Positions 23,831-37,499 are shown, counted from the stretch's first letter. The stretch is DNA of 47,500 bases from Chrysomallon squamiferum (GCA_012295275.1 CM022670.1:28908231-28955730); one strand, 5' to 3'. Numbers and translations are program-made. Notes: generated from the letters alone by a model not told the origin.

Positions 23831-24050
23831 AGGCGCGTGGGAAGTGTCTAGTGGGAAGTTTAACACAATCGGCAAGGTGTTTCGCGAAATGGCAATCTCT
23901 CGCAGTCAGTCGTCTGCAGTTTCGCTTAAACCGCCCTGACGCATTTATTCAACAAAGTTAATTAGCAGACGTGAATCTGGCACGCGTTTCAACAGTCAAC
24001 GCAGACGTAGACACTAATAACATTTGTTGTTTACATTCATGATATGACAG
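23831..24050. promoter_or_regulatory. Candidate enhancer with Su(H)-like pair and E2F-like palindrome
   Basis: CpG-richer island. CGTGGGAA (23836-23843) fits the Su(H)/CSL site, and AGTGGGAA follows in the same orientation 14 bp later (23850-23857). TTTCGCGAAA at 23880-23889 is a perfect palindrome of E2F type. Assignments are by consensus only. Confidence 0.3.
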
Positions 24051-24719
24051 TCAGGTGTTTGAATAACACATTAGCACTGACCAAAGTGTCGTCTGCTACG
24101 ACTAAAAAACGGAAATTGATATGTGACATTTATTACTTTCTGTGAAATAACAGGGCGGTAGCCGTAGGTGATTTTTGTTCGTTGAAGGTAATTTACATAA
24201 CATTGCCGGATCTCAGTTTCAATACAAGCTTTTGCTTTTTAATATATCACGTAATTAATATTTTATATATTCCCCTTCATGCAATATTAGCTAATATGGT
24301 GCAAATACACATAATAATGAAGTAGTATCTGAAAAGTTTTGAGTGGTGAAAGAAAAACCCAGATTTACGAATCTACGATGTTTTTGAAAAACAACACCTC
24401 TCATACACACCCCCATACAACCACCACCCCCACACACATAATTATTATTCCAATGAAATAAACAATTACATTTTTAAAATGTTAAAAACTTCTCTGTGCA
24501 GGATTATATTATAAAGTTTTGACATTTTAAATAGTGGATGCTTGCGCTTATTAGATGTAAACTAAGAAAACAAGATGGATAAACAATGAAACAAAAATAC
24601 AAGAAACCTAGCTAGAACTAAGATACGATCCATGTATTTCTTATTCTAAACCCTATGAAGCAACCCAAAATTAGAATTTATTTGAAGTGAAAATGTTGAC
24701 ATTATTATTTCTTTTGAAA

Positions 24720-25085
24720 CCTTGGCGTTTTCTACAAGCGGCTGGAACGAGAGGCTCGTCTAGCGAAGTGAGAACGTTCTTGAACAGATCTTGTCGACAA
24801 GTCTTACATTATTCTTGCTAAATATTCTCAGCCTGAGACGGATTTTCGAGGATAAGCTGTATTATATCAGCAAGGCGATGGGTGCCAATTACGGAATAAT
24901 TGGCTCTTTCGCCGCGATATCCTGCCTGTTGTAGGAGTCTTGTATGGCCGCAAGTGTCCGCCGCTGATCAACAAATAACTTAATTGCAATGCAAATTTTT
25001 CTGCGTCGTGTTATTTACGTCACTCAGCAAACCGCTGCAATTCTGGCATGGCAGCGTGAAACAATTGCCTCAGTGAACCAGTTGG
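24720..25085. promoter_or_regulatory. Candidate conserved enhancer with homeodomain palindrome
   Basis: About 365 bp of high-complexity, GC-richer non-coding sequence. It contains GCCAATTA-cggaa-TAATTGGC (24884-24904, a perfect inverted repeat), a POU octamer ATGCAAAT (24989-24996) and TTACGTCA (25015-25022, CRE/ATF type) followed by a CTCAGCA half-site. No frame stays open. It looks like a developmental cis-regulatory element, but conservation cannot be tested here. Confidence 0.35.
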
Positions 25086-25129
25086 TGGTTATTTAATTAG
25101 AGAAACCGTAGGAGATATTGTTTTTAACA

Positions 25130-25410
25130 GAGTGGAGGGCGAATAGGTCGACATGCAGAGAGGGAGAGAGATTTTAAAAAGCAGGTGGATAAGCAAATAT
25201 AAAGTAAAGTAGGAGACTGGAAAACACTGAGGCAAGGATGTAGACGTGAAGGCCAGCGATATGAGCAGGTGGCACGAATAAGAAGGCAAGGAGATAAGAA
25301 GGAGGCAATTAGTTCGGTAAGAAACCTAACGGATAAGCACGGAGAGAGGAAGGCAGGAATAAAGATATTAGATAAGCTAGGACGAAACAAGACAGAAATA
25401 AAAAACTGAA
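25130..25410. repeat. Purine-rich decayed repeat
   Basis: Plus strand strongly purine-rich with recurring GGCAGG, GGATAAG and GAATAAGAAGGCAAGG-like units. The long minus-strand open frame over it (to 25699) is explained by this low-stop composition. Confidence 0.5.
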
Positions 25411-26169
25411 AACAGATCCATATGAAGCACACAGGTGTATGTTTGCCTGTTTTGAATAACAACCCAGCTAAAAAAAAGGAAAAGACATACATTAATTCGG
25501 ACACTGCAGTATTCAACATTATGTCGTCCGAGGAAAAAGAACAATCAATAAAAAATACTTCATAAAAATAGAAGGAAGAAAAAAACCTCTTGTAAAATGT
25601 AAAACAAAGAAAATTATTGTTTAATGATAAACGATGTAATCCATGTGAAATTAATATAACTATGTATAAACATACATACACACACATCATCACACTCACT
25701 CACACATACTTTTATTATTATGAAAGACTGCTAGGACCTAGGTATACAATATATATATATATATATATCTGTTTCCAAGGGTATAGTTCAAAGGTCGCAA
25801 AGAAGTAAGCATAACTGACGTATATTATAATCATACTTTGTTTAAATATTTCAATGTGGCAGTTCAGTAGAAAATGATACTCGTTGTAAGGTTGCTACTG
25901 ATTTAGTTTTCGTCGCTGTCGTTGATCAGCTAAAAAGTAATTAAAAACCTACGAATAGAGAGTGTTAATTTCGAGCTGTGGCTTTTTTATAATATATTTT
26001 TTTATTTTTTATTTTTTATTACAGAAAATAAATTTTCGATTTAATTGGCATCGAAATGAAGTTGAAAGAAAGGCTAAAAACAGACGTTTTCGCGATAAAA
26101 GTTCAGCGAGCACTTGCAAGATTTCAAATTAATTTAATTTTAGTAGTAATAGCACAATCAATGTCAACA

Positions 26170-26197
26170 AAAATAGAAAAAAATGAGAGAGAGAGAA

Positions 26198-26291
<94 letters not shown>
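26170..26291. repeat. (GA)n(GACA)n microsatellite
   Basis: Perfect GA run from about 26203 to 26271, then five GACA units. Confidence 0.96.
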
Positions 26292-26919
26292 GATGGAACA
26301 AGAGACGGGGAAAGAGATAGTGACACGAATCTAGGACAAAAAGTCACAATTTTTATTAAGAAATATATTAGCAATGAAAGATAGATTAAACACATTTTGT
26401 CAGAGATTTTTTGTTAATGTTCTTTGATTTTTCTATGTTGGTGGTTTAGGCTATTCCCGGGTCCTGGCAGCTTGGTCTTTCATCGAGTTGCACATTTTGG
26501 CGAGACGGACGTGGCTGTGGTGTTGAACTGCTTCTGAGAGCTCTCTCTATATAAGTCTGTTATCATAGAACCTCGACAATTACCACTAGATCTTTTGACG
26601 CATTTCCACCACAACTTTGTTTTGCGAGTTGCATGTTTGGTATGCATGAATCCCTCATAACAGATTTGTTACCATCCTTATTGCTATGAATAACTTCCAT
26701 ATTAAACATACTTCTGATACTAGAGCAAGCTGGAGAATATATAGTGAAACACCTTTTAACCTGGGTCACTTATAAATAATTTACAATAGGAAGCTCTTAG
26801 TTTAAATCTGTGCTATTCAATAAGCTAGAGCCAAGCATCACTTCAGCACAATATGAAGATTCACTTTTTCCGATCAGCAGTTAGGAATCTTTTGTATGCA
26901 CCGTATCACAGTTAGGATA

Positions 26920-27035
26920 GTACACACAACGGCTTTTGTTAGTTACACATCACTACCTGGATCTAGAAACAAATCAAGAGGGATCGATCCAGTGACAACT
27001 GACACAATTCTTACCACTGAGGCTAATGGGGGGGA
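26920..27035 (-). mobile_element. tRNA-derived SINE fragment, minus strand
   Basis: On the minus strand an A-box-like TTAGCCTCAGTGGTAAGAA (27008-27026) is followed by a B-box-like TGGATCGATCCCT (26979-26991). The body to the left is diverged and its end is unclear. Confidence 0.55.
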
Positions 27036-28092
27036 TAATCCACAATTTCTAACAAATACATTTTTTGTCTGACAGTCAAGTTAAAAAATGTTCTTTTAAA
27101 AGGTAGAAATGCTTGACAAGAAAGGACGGTCCAAGAATCATTTTTTTTGTTGTTGTTTTTGTTTTTTGTTTTGCCTTCTTCAAAGTACACAAGATAAATA
27201 AAATTCGATTTCCTGTAATAATATCGCTTCTATTTTCATCAGCTCTGACATATTATTTTCATTATCAAACAGCCATTTTATTATTTTGATAAACAAGCCG
27301 ATGCCATTAATAGCATTCAGGTAGCACGGTCTGTAAATATGTATTCCACAATGAAATTACGAACAAAAGGTTCTGTCTACGGCCTGCATGATTGATAGGT
27401 GTAAAATCGTAAACAGAAACTTGTTTCTTTTGGGAATTTATTTCGCTATTTTAATCATAATAATGTCAGTATCGGTTTCATTTCTGAAAAAGATCCACTG
27501 AAATACGATATTAGGGAAAACAAGACTAAGCGATTTCAAACCAGTATTAATATCAAGGTATCCCTTGGTAACGTAACTACACTGCTATAGTCTGCGCTTA
27601 AAATAACCAGTGAAATCAAAGATTACATGCGATTTGCTTCGGTGTTATAATATACTGCGCATGACTGGATGGTTTTAAGCCTATTATGTTTCTTATTAAC
27701 ACGAATTACTTTTTATCGGGCAACACAAGGAAATGATGACTCCTATTGTCAGAGAAATCTCAGAGCTTGATTCATGTATAATAGAATACATTTTATTTAG
27801 AAAAAGTGTTTCTATTTCCCGTTCTAACTGGGACTTAAATACCCTTGTTTCAGAAATGTTCACTTGTGTTGTCTGGTTACACTGACCTTTATTAGACATT
27901 ATAGTTTAGAATATGCCATCTTATTATGACCTTTGTTAGTTATTTCCCTTCCCAGAAACTACAAAATATCCGTGTTTCAAAATATTATAATGTGCTTTTT
28001 TAATAATCGGAGCCCATTTAATATGAAGTGTTGTGATTGCCGTTTCGAACTAAAACTCAATAACACATGGTTCAAAAATTTAGCTTATCCTT

Positions 28093-28200
28093 TTCCGATA
28101 ATAGAAAAAATAATAATAATAACAAATAAATAAAAAATAATAACAAAAATAAATAAATAACAAAAATAAATAAATAAATAAATAAATTGAAACAAAGAAA
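28093..28200. repeat. AAATA/AAT simple repeat
   Basis: Imperfect array of AATAA and AAAT units. Confidence 0.9.
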
Positions 28201-29119
28201 AAAATCAACAACCTTTACTTTTACAGACTAAAGGGGGGGAAAAAGCATATATAAAAAATAAAAATAAAAGTCTTTAATCACTATCATAATTGTATATCAC
28301 CAGTTTTGTTCTTCATCTTGTTGCTTATTTCTAGTTCTAGATACCCTTGTTGTTTTCAACACAAAACTATATTTAACTAAACAGCCCTAAATCACATTAA
28401 CAATGAGTATCACTATTGTCGCTTTTCAATAAGTATTATGTAAAGGAATCTAATTTTCTAACCCTGACGGGAAATCTTTGAAGTGAATTATATATTAACA
28501 CATCAAACAGCTTACAGATAATAAATCATTAATATTATGAGGTTAATAATAATGAAATAAGATAAAAATTAATAAATAAAATAAAAAACGAAAAAGATAA
28601 ATAAATAAATGTGGTCTCTTTTACACTGACAACTGTAATTTTTTTTTTTTAATTGCTGTTATTTATATTAGCATGCTGACAATAGTGTACACAGTAAAAA
28701 TATATATTATAAACGTAATAAAAACATTGTTTAATAAACACGTAATTTATGTGCAGGTAGGAACGATGAGATATGTTTTACTGATATCTAAGTTCAAGTA
28801 ATGAAAAGAGTATGTAATAAATAACACAAGTGAGTGATGTGAAAGATGTCACCTCGACGTCTGGCGATATTTCTCATAAAGTGTTACTGTTAATTAGAAA
28901 GTCTATCTTCCTGCGATCAAGGGGACATTTTTTTAATTAACATAGAATTATTTAATAAATGTTTATTATTATTATTATTATTATTATTATTTACTTTTTT
29001 ATCAGTTCTGACTATCTCTATGTGTATCAATCTCTCTGATGCATGTCATGTCAATCCGTCTATCAAACATGCACAGCTATCGTTGTCTGTCGGTATCGAT
29101 ATGCGACAGCAATACTTAC

Positions 29120-29155
29120 TACGTTCATTTCAAGGTCTTTACGACACCGTAAATT
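29120..29155 (-). CDS. Candidate 36-nt microexon
   Basis: Acceptor atacttcctgtag to the right of 29155 and donor GTA|gtaagt at 29114-29119 bracket 36 nt reading N-L-R-C-R-K-D-L-E-M-N-V in phase 0. Splice sites are good but the size gives no statistical support; it may be chance. Confidence 0.2.
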
Positions 29156-29537
29156 CTACAGGAAGTATTATTAATTCTCTTTTCTGACAAAATACTTTCA
29201 AACACCTTACACTGTTGATTACGTTCTGTTATCTAACTTCCTACAAAGGAAAACAAAAGGCTAAGAGATTTTCTTTCCTTACTTTATTTTTCTTCTTTTT
29301 CCTAAATTAATCTCACGTTTTTTCCGTTTTTTCGGAGAAGTGGAATTGCTATGAGCTGTAGGCTAGGTTACATTCGGATATCGTGTGGCAATGATTGTAA
29401 TTCATGTGTTATCAGTTCTTTTTAATACCATAAAAATAAATACAAAAATACCATCTGATGAAACTGAAAATAGATAATCAAAATAAATTAGAAAAAATGA
29501 AAGCATGAAATAAAATAAAACAAAACGAAAACAAATA

Positions 29538-29538
<1 letters not shown>

Positions 29539-29576
<38 letters not shown>

Positions 29577-29622
29577 GATGATGATGATGATGATGATGAT
29601 GGTGATGATGATAATGATGATG
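29539..29622. repeat. (AAT)n(GAT)n triplet repeat
   Basis: AAT units grade into AATGAT and then GAT units. Confidence 0.95.
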
Positions 29623-31859
29623 AAATATGTATTAACTTCAAAAAGAATAAGTGAGAGTCAGTAATAAGGTAATAATATATAACCACCGTATTTTACTATC
29701 AATTATTAGCAGGTTAAAACACAAGTTTTGTGTAACGAAGAGGAAAGCCAAAACCCCATAAGCAACTGTTATTAGCAAGCATCGAAGGCTCTTTCTGTGC
29801 AACTTCCCATACAAAGGAAAATACTTCTCACTAATTGTGGAGCAAATGACAAGAACTGCTAACAGCTCGATAAAAATGCCGAGAACTGATCCTAGAACCA
29901 TTCATTCGTCATGCATACCCAGCTACAGACTTGTCCTACTCTCGGTCAAATGGGTCACGGTATTAATAACATTATTATTGAATATCGGCAAGTTTCATTA
30001 TCACTCATTTCAATAGAATGACGTGCGTTATTTTCACACCTAATGCAATAAAAACTCAGGTATGACACATTAAAACAACAACAATATCGATATTAACACT
30101 AAGGTGTTGATATAACACGGATTAGCAGTTCTCTGGATTCGCCTGTAATCACATTTTTTCTTCTCTTTTTTTTTGCAATATGTTCGTGTAACACGTGTGT
30201 AAGCAAGGAACAGATGTTTTAGTCTGTTGTAGAATATGCACATCTCTCTTTTTAATTATCTGTATTAGTTAGTGTAGTAATATCGCTTTTAATAACATGA
30301 CGCAAGTGTATTTCGCTAATTAATGAAGTGTTTAATAAAGTTTATATAAAGTATATATATTTCATATTTAACATTTATTATGTAACAGCAAGTTCTTGGA
30401 AAATTGTTTTTCAAAGAGCTATTTCCCGTTCTAGCTAGAACTCGAAGGCCTTTTAATATGATAACACAAACAGATAAACAGAGAAAGAGAAAAATACGGG
30501 GACAGAGACTGAGAGAGACACATAGAGACGGGTATAACCATTTCGCTGTGAACAGCGTGTCGTGTAGGTTTTATATAAATTTACGAGACGCAAACTAAAT
30601 TTTATCATTAAGATTAGTTAATTTAAAGGAAATGATATAAACAGACGGTAACACCATAACGTCCTCTTTCAACAGTCAAGAAGCAGAAACCAAATAAACA
30701 GAATGCAAAAACCGAGATCTTTTGAAATTTAAATCGTGTGATAATAAAAATAATAAGTTACCCTTTCTTTTCAGAAATCCTCTTTATGTTAGAACACTGC
30801 GGGCCGTAAACAAAATTATATCCTCTTGGGAACACGAGCAGTTCTTGTCAACCAAATGTTTGAGTGAGATGGAAATGAGTTCCCTAGTGTGTTAACATTA
30901 GTTTTCATTTACACCTGAAGTCGGCAGATATTAACGCTGGCTGGTGAGTTTTTAGAAAATATAAGAGCTTTGATAGCATTTGCAGTCGTGCAGAAAATCC
31001 CACGAGGATTCGGCTATTTGACTGTACGTTAGACACTGTAGAAAGAGTTTTAACGATTTATATACGGCATTAGGAAGTTGCCAGCGTATAAAAAAATATA
31101 TCTTATAAACAACTGTATTAACATAAAAAAAACATACTCTTTTTTATTATTATACTGTTTTAAATTTATTATTAGTATTGTTGTTACCATCATTATCATA
31201 ACTATAATAATTAGTATTACTATTATTGTTGTTGTTGTTGTTTGTGTTGTTACTGTTGTTACTGCATCAATTTCTGTTATTATTATCTTTTGCTTAATAA
31301 TATAATGCAGAGAGTTAAAAACAGAATTCAGCATTAAAAACAATGTTTTCCGTCAAAACAAGTAACACTTTTGGATCATTAATGGCTATCATTTTCCTTT
31401 CAAATTAAAAACTGCCATATTTCACAAATAAAATTAGATTCGTGGGCGAGAGAACACATCACTTCTGATGAATTGGCGTGTATCAGTTACAAGCTGATGT
31501 GAAGTTTCCATGGATTGATGAGTTTAATGAGTTCTTATTCTGAAATACTTTTCAATACCTTTGCAAAACAATTTTTTTTTCCTTTTCTCTTTTTTCCTTT
31601 TCTGATTTTTCTTCTTTTTATTCAAAAAAACAACAACATAAAAAAAGAAAAATAGAAAAACAACAAACACACAAAAAACCCACCAAAACAAACAAATAAA
31701 AACAATGATGGTGTGTATATAAATATACAGCAATATATATAAAATATTCCTAGTTTCTGATAACTGTAGTCTAATAATTGTGTTGTGTGTGGGCGTGCGT
31801 GCGTGCCTGCGTGCGAACTGACATTTATACACGATCTCATTTTTGTTTTAGACAAACAA

Positions 31860-32015
31860 GTTATATATACATATATACACACACAGACACACATATATAC
31901 ATACATACAGACTCACACACAAATATACACACTCAAATACATATACACACTCAAATACATATACACTCAAATACATATACACTCAAAGATACACACTCAA
32001 ATATTTACATGCATA
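31860..32015. repeat. CA/CATA repeat with 16-bp tandem unit
   Basis: After CA and CATA repeats the unit ACTCAAATACATATAC is repeated about four times with small variations (31929-32010). Confidence 0.85.
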
Positions 32016-32736
32016 CAAGGTATCTACAAACATTTCTGAAGCGTTTGCTTAAAAATCACTTAAATATTAAATGACACAAGTGTTTTATGACAGAATAAAT
32101 ACATTTTTTAAAATCTCAGTAAACTATTATCCTTTCGTTTCTAGCTTCTGAGTTATTCTAGCTGTACATAAATCTGTTATTTCCACATGACATATCTAAT
32201 TCTTTTACGTTTTCTCTTACAAATTTAAGTATACAGTTTCCTCGATTATTCCTTGAAAATGAGATATGCAGTGTAACAGTATTGTCTAAACTGTTACTCA
32301 ATATTTATACCGTTTGTTTCACTCTCGTTTCTCGCTGTGAGAGTTTTCTATTTAATTGTTAGCTGGAAGATCACTGACTGCTACAGTCAAAGGATCATTC
32401 GTACGTCCATTAAAATTTTAGTACCGTTTTCTTTTCTCAGATCTGAATTTTCTTTGTAAGATGTTAGAAATCAAACGGCCGGTGTAGGACCAAAAAAAAT
32501 CCATTATAGTATTCGTGAACAGTTAGATGATGATGACGACCATGATTGCGACGACGATGATGATATTTACGATGCTAATGATGATCATTATCATAAAGAA
32601 TAACAACAACATCAAAGCATAACAAAAATATAAAAAGAAATTAATTTTGACTGATTGTAATACTGTAAATGAGCCTTTTCACTAAAAAATAAATGATCTG
32701 GATCAGATATAATTCCGTATCTGAATTTAATTTCTG

Positions 32737-32767
<31 letters not shown>

Positions 32768-32769
32768 TT
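32737..32769. repeat. (TTTA)n microsatellite
   Basis: About eight TTTA units. Confidence 0.92.
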
Positions 32770-33255
32770 ATTTTCTTTGACTATTCGTTCATTTATCCAT
32801 TTGACCAAAATACAGTTCCGATATATGGAGATTATCTTCCGTTGGACGCCCAAACTGTAATACATCATTGACCTGTTAATAGTTAATTACCGTTAATAAT
32901 AGCAAACAGGAATGATCTCAGTAACGGTTGCAGCTGTTTTAGACTTTGGCAAATAGAAATTACATCGTTCATTTGTGTATTTATCACATAGATCGAAACT
33001 AATGTATCTACATCAGCGGTTTATTTCACAATTCTAGCCAGTGGTTCACCACAGCTGCATAGGTATACGGTAATAAATAATGTAATATTTAGTCATCTAA
33101 TCTTGTATATTATTTTACCATTTCCATTACAGGCAGTTGGTCTGTATAGCATGGCCATTAATCATTAAATACTCATTAACTACAGTTCATGACCAATAAG
33201 TGACGATGCTTTAAATAGATAATGACATCCTGAAGATATATTTAATGTTATGTGC

Positions 33256-33345
33256 TTTTATTATTATTATTATCATTATTATTATTATTATTATTACTAC
33301 TACTACTAGTACTACTAATACTACTAGTACTACTAGTACTACTGC
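33256..33345. repeat. (ATT)n then (TAC)n triplets
   Basis: ATT units pass into TAC/TAG/TAA units. Confidence 0.92.
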
Positions 33346-33799
33346 AGAAGGATATATTAATAGCTGTTTTACATTAAGACTATTTATTTATGACTTGTTT
33401 CTGAATTGTATGTGCATCAGAATAATTATCATCGTGACGTTTTTTCCTGATAACAATTACTCTGAAATGGTAATAGAATCACTTTTTTACCAGTTTACAC
33501 GTAGGTCCAGAGAATCAGCGAATTTCTTATCAATATATCACAAGTGAGATTTGTCAGTTTTAGTCAGAGCTAGTATAAATAAAATGATCTATTAATGAAG
33601 ACTTCCAGGGATGATCGCTATCACTGATATTTCGTTGTCATATAATGTGTCGAAAGAACATCTACAAAATAAAATTTTCTTTGGAAACGATTCATAACAT
33701 TTTACTGCGAGCCACTGTTAAAATACAATACAAAATTGATATGCATTGTTAATATTATAATTTTTAAACAGCGATGCATTAATACATTTTACAAATCTA

Positions 33800-34085
33800 A
33801 CTGTTAACAAACACATACAAATTGAAATATTACAGTTACATATATATTTTAAATAACAGGCTATCATAAACACATACAAGTTGAAATATTACAGTTATAC
33901 ATATTTTAAACAACAGGCTATCATAGACGCATACAAGTTGAAATATTACAGTTATACATATTTTAAATAACAGGCTATCATAGACGCATACAAGTTGAAA
34001 TATTACTGTTACAGCATTTAAATAACAGTTACTATAAACGTTAGTTGAAATATTACGTGTTGTAAATTTTAAATATCAGACAACC
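33800..34085. repeat. 57-59-bp minisatellite, about 4.5 copies
   Basis: Units start ACACATACAAGTTGAAAT or ACGCATACAAGTTGAAAT, at 33811, 33870, 33927 and 33984, each containing ATTACAGTTA, TTTTAAATAACAGG and CTATCATA. Inner copies are nearly identical; outer ones are degenerate. Confidence 0.93.
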
Positions 34086-35079
34086 AAAAGCGCAAGGGAA
34101 GTTTCTACCCACACGATGTTCTGTGACAGCTAAGATTCTAACAACTATCTGTTTCACTTAACTATCAAAACTTCGTGGACTGATTAAATGCTGTTTGCCA
34201 GGTCACTGTCCTAAATAATTAACAATCGCACATCTGCCTACGATTGTACATAACTCGGTTATAAGCAGTTCTATTGTGGTGTTCCATACAGGCTTAATAA
34301 CATTTATGTTTGTTTGGCTTAATAACATTTATGTTTGTTTGTCTTAAAGACGTCAAAAGGATCACTATCGCGAAACCTTTCAGTCTTAAATATGAAGATA
34401 TGTCAACAGCTAATGGCCAAATGTTTCAACGATTATTTCATGTCTGGACCCATGCGTCCCTGTGATTAATTCTGACTGTCATTTCAGAGCTTTAGATCAT
34501 TCTAGGCGAACAAACGAACAATATAAAGAAGGAAGTATACAAGGATATATGGAGGGATAAAAGAAAAAGAAAAGATCTTCAAAAATTTACAATAGCAGCA
34601 AAAAAGAAAGATGAGTCAATCGTATCTAATTTATTTCACTCAGACCAAATTCTTGGTGTCTGATATTAAAAATTACTTCACAGAGATCTTTTCATTTTAC
34701 TTTTCACATTTCAAGTACTCTCGGGCTACTTACAGTACTAACTGAACTTATTTGAAATCTTGACTTAATCAGCTTAAGGACAAATTGTTGTAATATTGTT
34801 AGTGTATTTGCATTTTGCAAGGCATTATCAATAGTAATTACCACTATTTAGTTTCTAATTCTTGCTCTGTTTGCACTCGTAAAAACTGTCCTCAATAAAA
34901 AAATCTCGTCAAAGTGCAAATAGTTCGATTATTTTCATCTTCTAGAAGTCGTTATCAAGTAAATTTAGCCATTGTACACTTTGAAAATCTTATTTCATTC
35001 TTAATCTTTTCGCGCAGCTATCTGGAAAAAAAGTAGCAATTGTACTTGTATGAAAATATAGGGTTTATTCCCGATTCTG

Positions 35080-35330
35080 GCATTCCCGAGATTATAACAC
35101 ATCTTAATTGGACACACCAGTTGTTCCATTTCTGGCAGTTTACTGCTCACCCTTACTAATTGGTGTTCAGTCACCTTAATTGATGGCCCATCACCTTAAT
35201 TGATGCACTTTTGTTAAACAGAATTTTTTCCACGATTTGAAAGCACATTCAGTCACACTTTACACACGAAATGTCCCAGAAGCACTCCACCGCAAGCTGA
35301 CAAGTAGGAAGCCGTGTCCCGGGTACACGT
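35080..35330. promoter_or_regulatory. Candidate enhancer with paired TCACCTTAATTGATG
   Basis: TCACCTTAATTGATG occurs at 35171-35185 and again, identical, at 35191-35205, exactly 20 bp apart. Nearby are further TTAATTGG and ACTAATTGG sites, a CACGTGAC E-box (about 35325), and TTAATTG at about 35557. Homeodomain-type cores dominate. Mostly non-coding by frame analysis. Confidence 0.35.
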
Positions 35331-37499
35331 GACGTACTTCAATCTCAGCTGGAAGAGCTTGTGCTTGTCTTCTGGTAGTGTTTCCTGTCTCCAAATTTTA
35401 CTGAGATATAACATTAATTTCATGTCTCCAAACATTAATTTTCTTGCAGTCTCTATTCCGGCTCACCTCTGCTCTTCACTGCTCATTAAGGTTAATCTCG
35501 TTAATCGCCCCATCTGTTCTTCACACATCGCGTTATCCCCATGCGTCTAAATTGGCCTTAATTGCTCACGCCAGTTTTCCCATTTCTGTAAGCGGATTAG
35601 AAGACCTCACCGCTTACCTAATCTGGAGACTGCCAGTTTTGGGAACATACCAAAATGGTGACCAGGAAGAAGCAATTGGAATGTTTAACTTATTTGTTCA
35701 GCAACTTATTGAGAATTATAACTGGGAAAAGAATTTGCGGCATTTGTGGACTTAGAACAAACAGTTTGAGCATTTTACTTCATTTGCATTCTTCAAGACA
35801 TTTACAAGTATAATTAGCGTTTGCATTGACAGAAAATCTTGACAGAGTACAGACATACGGAATATTTAATCTGTTTGCGTTTGCAAGTCATTTAGCAGTA
35901 CAGGTATAATGAACAACCATTACGAATTATAACTAATAATTTTATTTATCACAAATGCTGTTGGCAAACAGGTAGAATGTACTACTACTTGTGTTCTGTG
36001 AGCCTTTTATAAGTATAATTAGCATATTCTTCTAATTATTATTAATTAATTAAAACAAATTATTATTATTTTTTTTTTTAATGTATTTATTTTTGGCAAT
36101 CATTAAGAATTATAATTAACAACTGTACTTATTATAAATGCTGTCTAATGGTAAACAGTTGGAATATATTATTTTGTGTTCTGGTAGTTATTAACAAATC
36201 TGTCGCTCTCTCACATTCTGTACCTGACTGTTAACTCGGCTATGCAATTCACAATTCTGCTGCTTCGTGCGCTTTTACATGACTTGTGATTTAACAAAGA
36301 AATACTCCATTGCTTTTCATTGTCACACATAAACAGACCATAGAAGAAGAAAAAAAGAAAAGATCAAAAAAACAACACATTAACAAATTCTGAACTATCA
36401 ATAAATTATTCTTAACAAATCAATAAACATTTTCTCTTTCCTAATACCAAGATCATAATTAAATAATCACCTTTATTTTGTAATAATGTTACAATTCTAT
36501 GAATATCCTTTTCAGAATTAAAGTAAATACTGAAATAAATCGCCGCTATTTTTGGTTCGCCTAGTAATTTGCTGAATGCAGCAGTTTTCAGAATTAAATA
36601 ATCAAAGAATGATATGGCTGTTATCTTAGATTCGTAATGTAATTTGATGAAAACTATAACTGCGTTCGTACTTTTTCTTAAAACAAATGTTTTGTACGAC
36701 AATGGTTCATTTCTGTAAGGAATTACAGCTGAATTGGTTAATATTATTTACCTACACTAATTTGAAGAAGGATTAATTCTATTTTTTATAAACTTTTTTT
36801 TCGTGTCTTTGAAAACTATATCAAAGACAAAATATATTTTTCAATCTACAACTACTCTTTTTATTTTTGCTGTTGTTCTGTTCGATAAGTTTTATTTTTC
36901 TTATCTCTTTAAAACAGTGTTTCGTTTTTATGCCTGTTAAAGAAAAATCTCTGTTTTGTATTATCAAAGACCCTGTCTGGACTGGAACAAACGCCAACCA
37001 GGATCCGAGCCCTCAGCTGATCATAATTACTTCAGAAACTGTTTTTATTTTCCATAGATAAAAGATAACATTAATGGATGGCCAAAGTGGTAGTTTTGTC
37101 CGCCCTCTTACTGTTAAGAATAGAGCTAAATGCATGTAACCGCCATTAGTGATGCAATGACAGAGAATTTTTTTAAATATATGACAGTGATCTCTTAACT
37201 CAGCAATTTGCATGCATATCTAAATCTGTTTTATAACACAGAATGGCAAGAAAAAGCAATCACGAAAACATAGTGAATGTTTGTCTAGAAAGCAGCCCAG
37301 AAGATAACTGACAGTGTGTTGTGCCGAATTCATGGAAATATTAGACATCAAATTCCGGAAAATTTGTCAAAACGTGTTATGAATGGTTTGCATCGAAATA
37401 AGGGTAAATAAATCAGTCAGTAAAATACGATAAATGTTTAACATAAATTTAGGAACTCAGTAATCATAAAGACATTATGAATATTTGCTGTCGCGTTAT

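Larger units (their letters stand above)
22446..29119. other. Gene-poor stretch with regulatory islands and SINE
   Basis: No gene is recognised. It holds degenerate tandem repeats (22760-23160), candidate enhancers at 23831-24050 and 24720-25085, a purine-rich decayed repeat (25130-25410), a (GA)n(GACA)n tract, a minus-strand SINE and an AAATA array. Confidence 0.5.

Noticed and set aside
25124-25699. Longest non-repeat minus-strand open frame apart from the linker exon (191 codons)
   Set aside because: It is antisense to a purine-rich decayed repeat, where stops are rare; the translation is hydrophobic and Ser/Leu/Phe-rich with no domain.
35444-35755. 103-codon plus-strand open frame in a GC-richer region
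   Set aside because: No recognisable domain and an unremarkable start context; the adjacent region looks regulatory.
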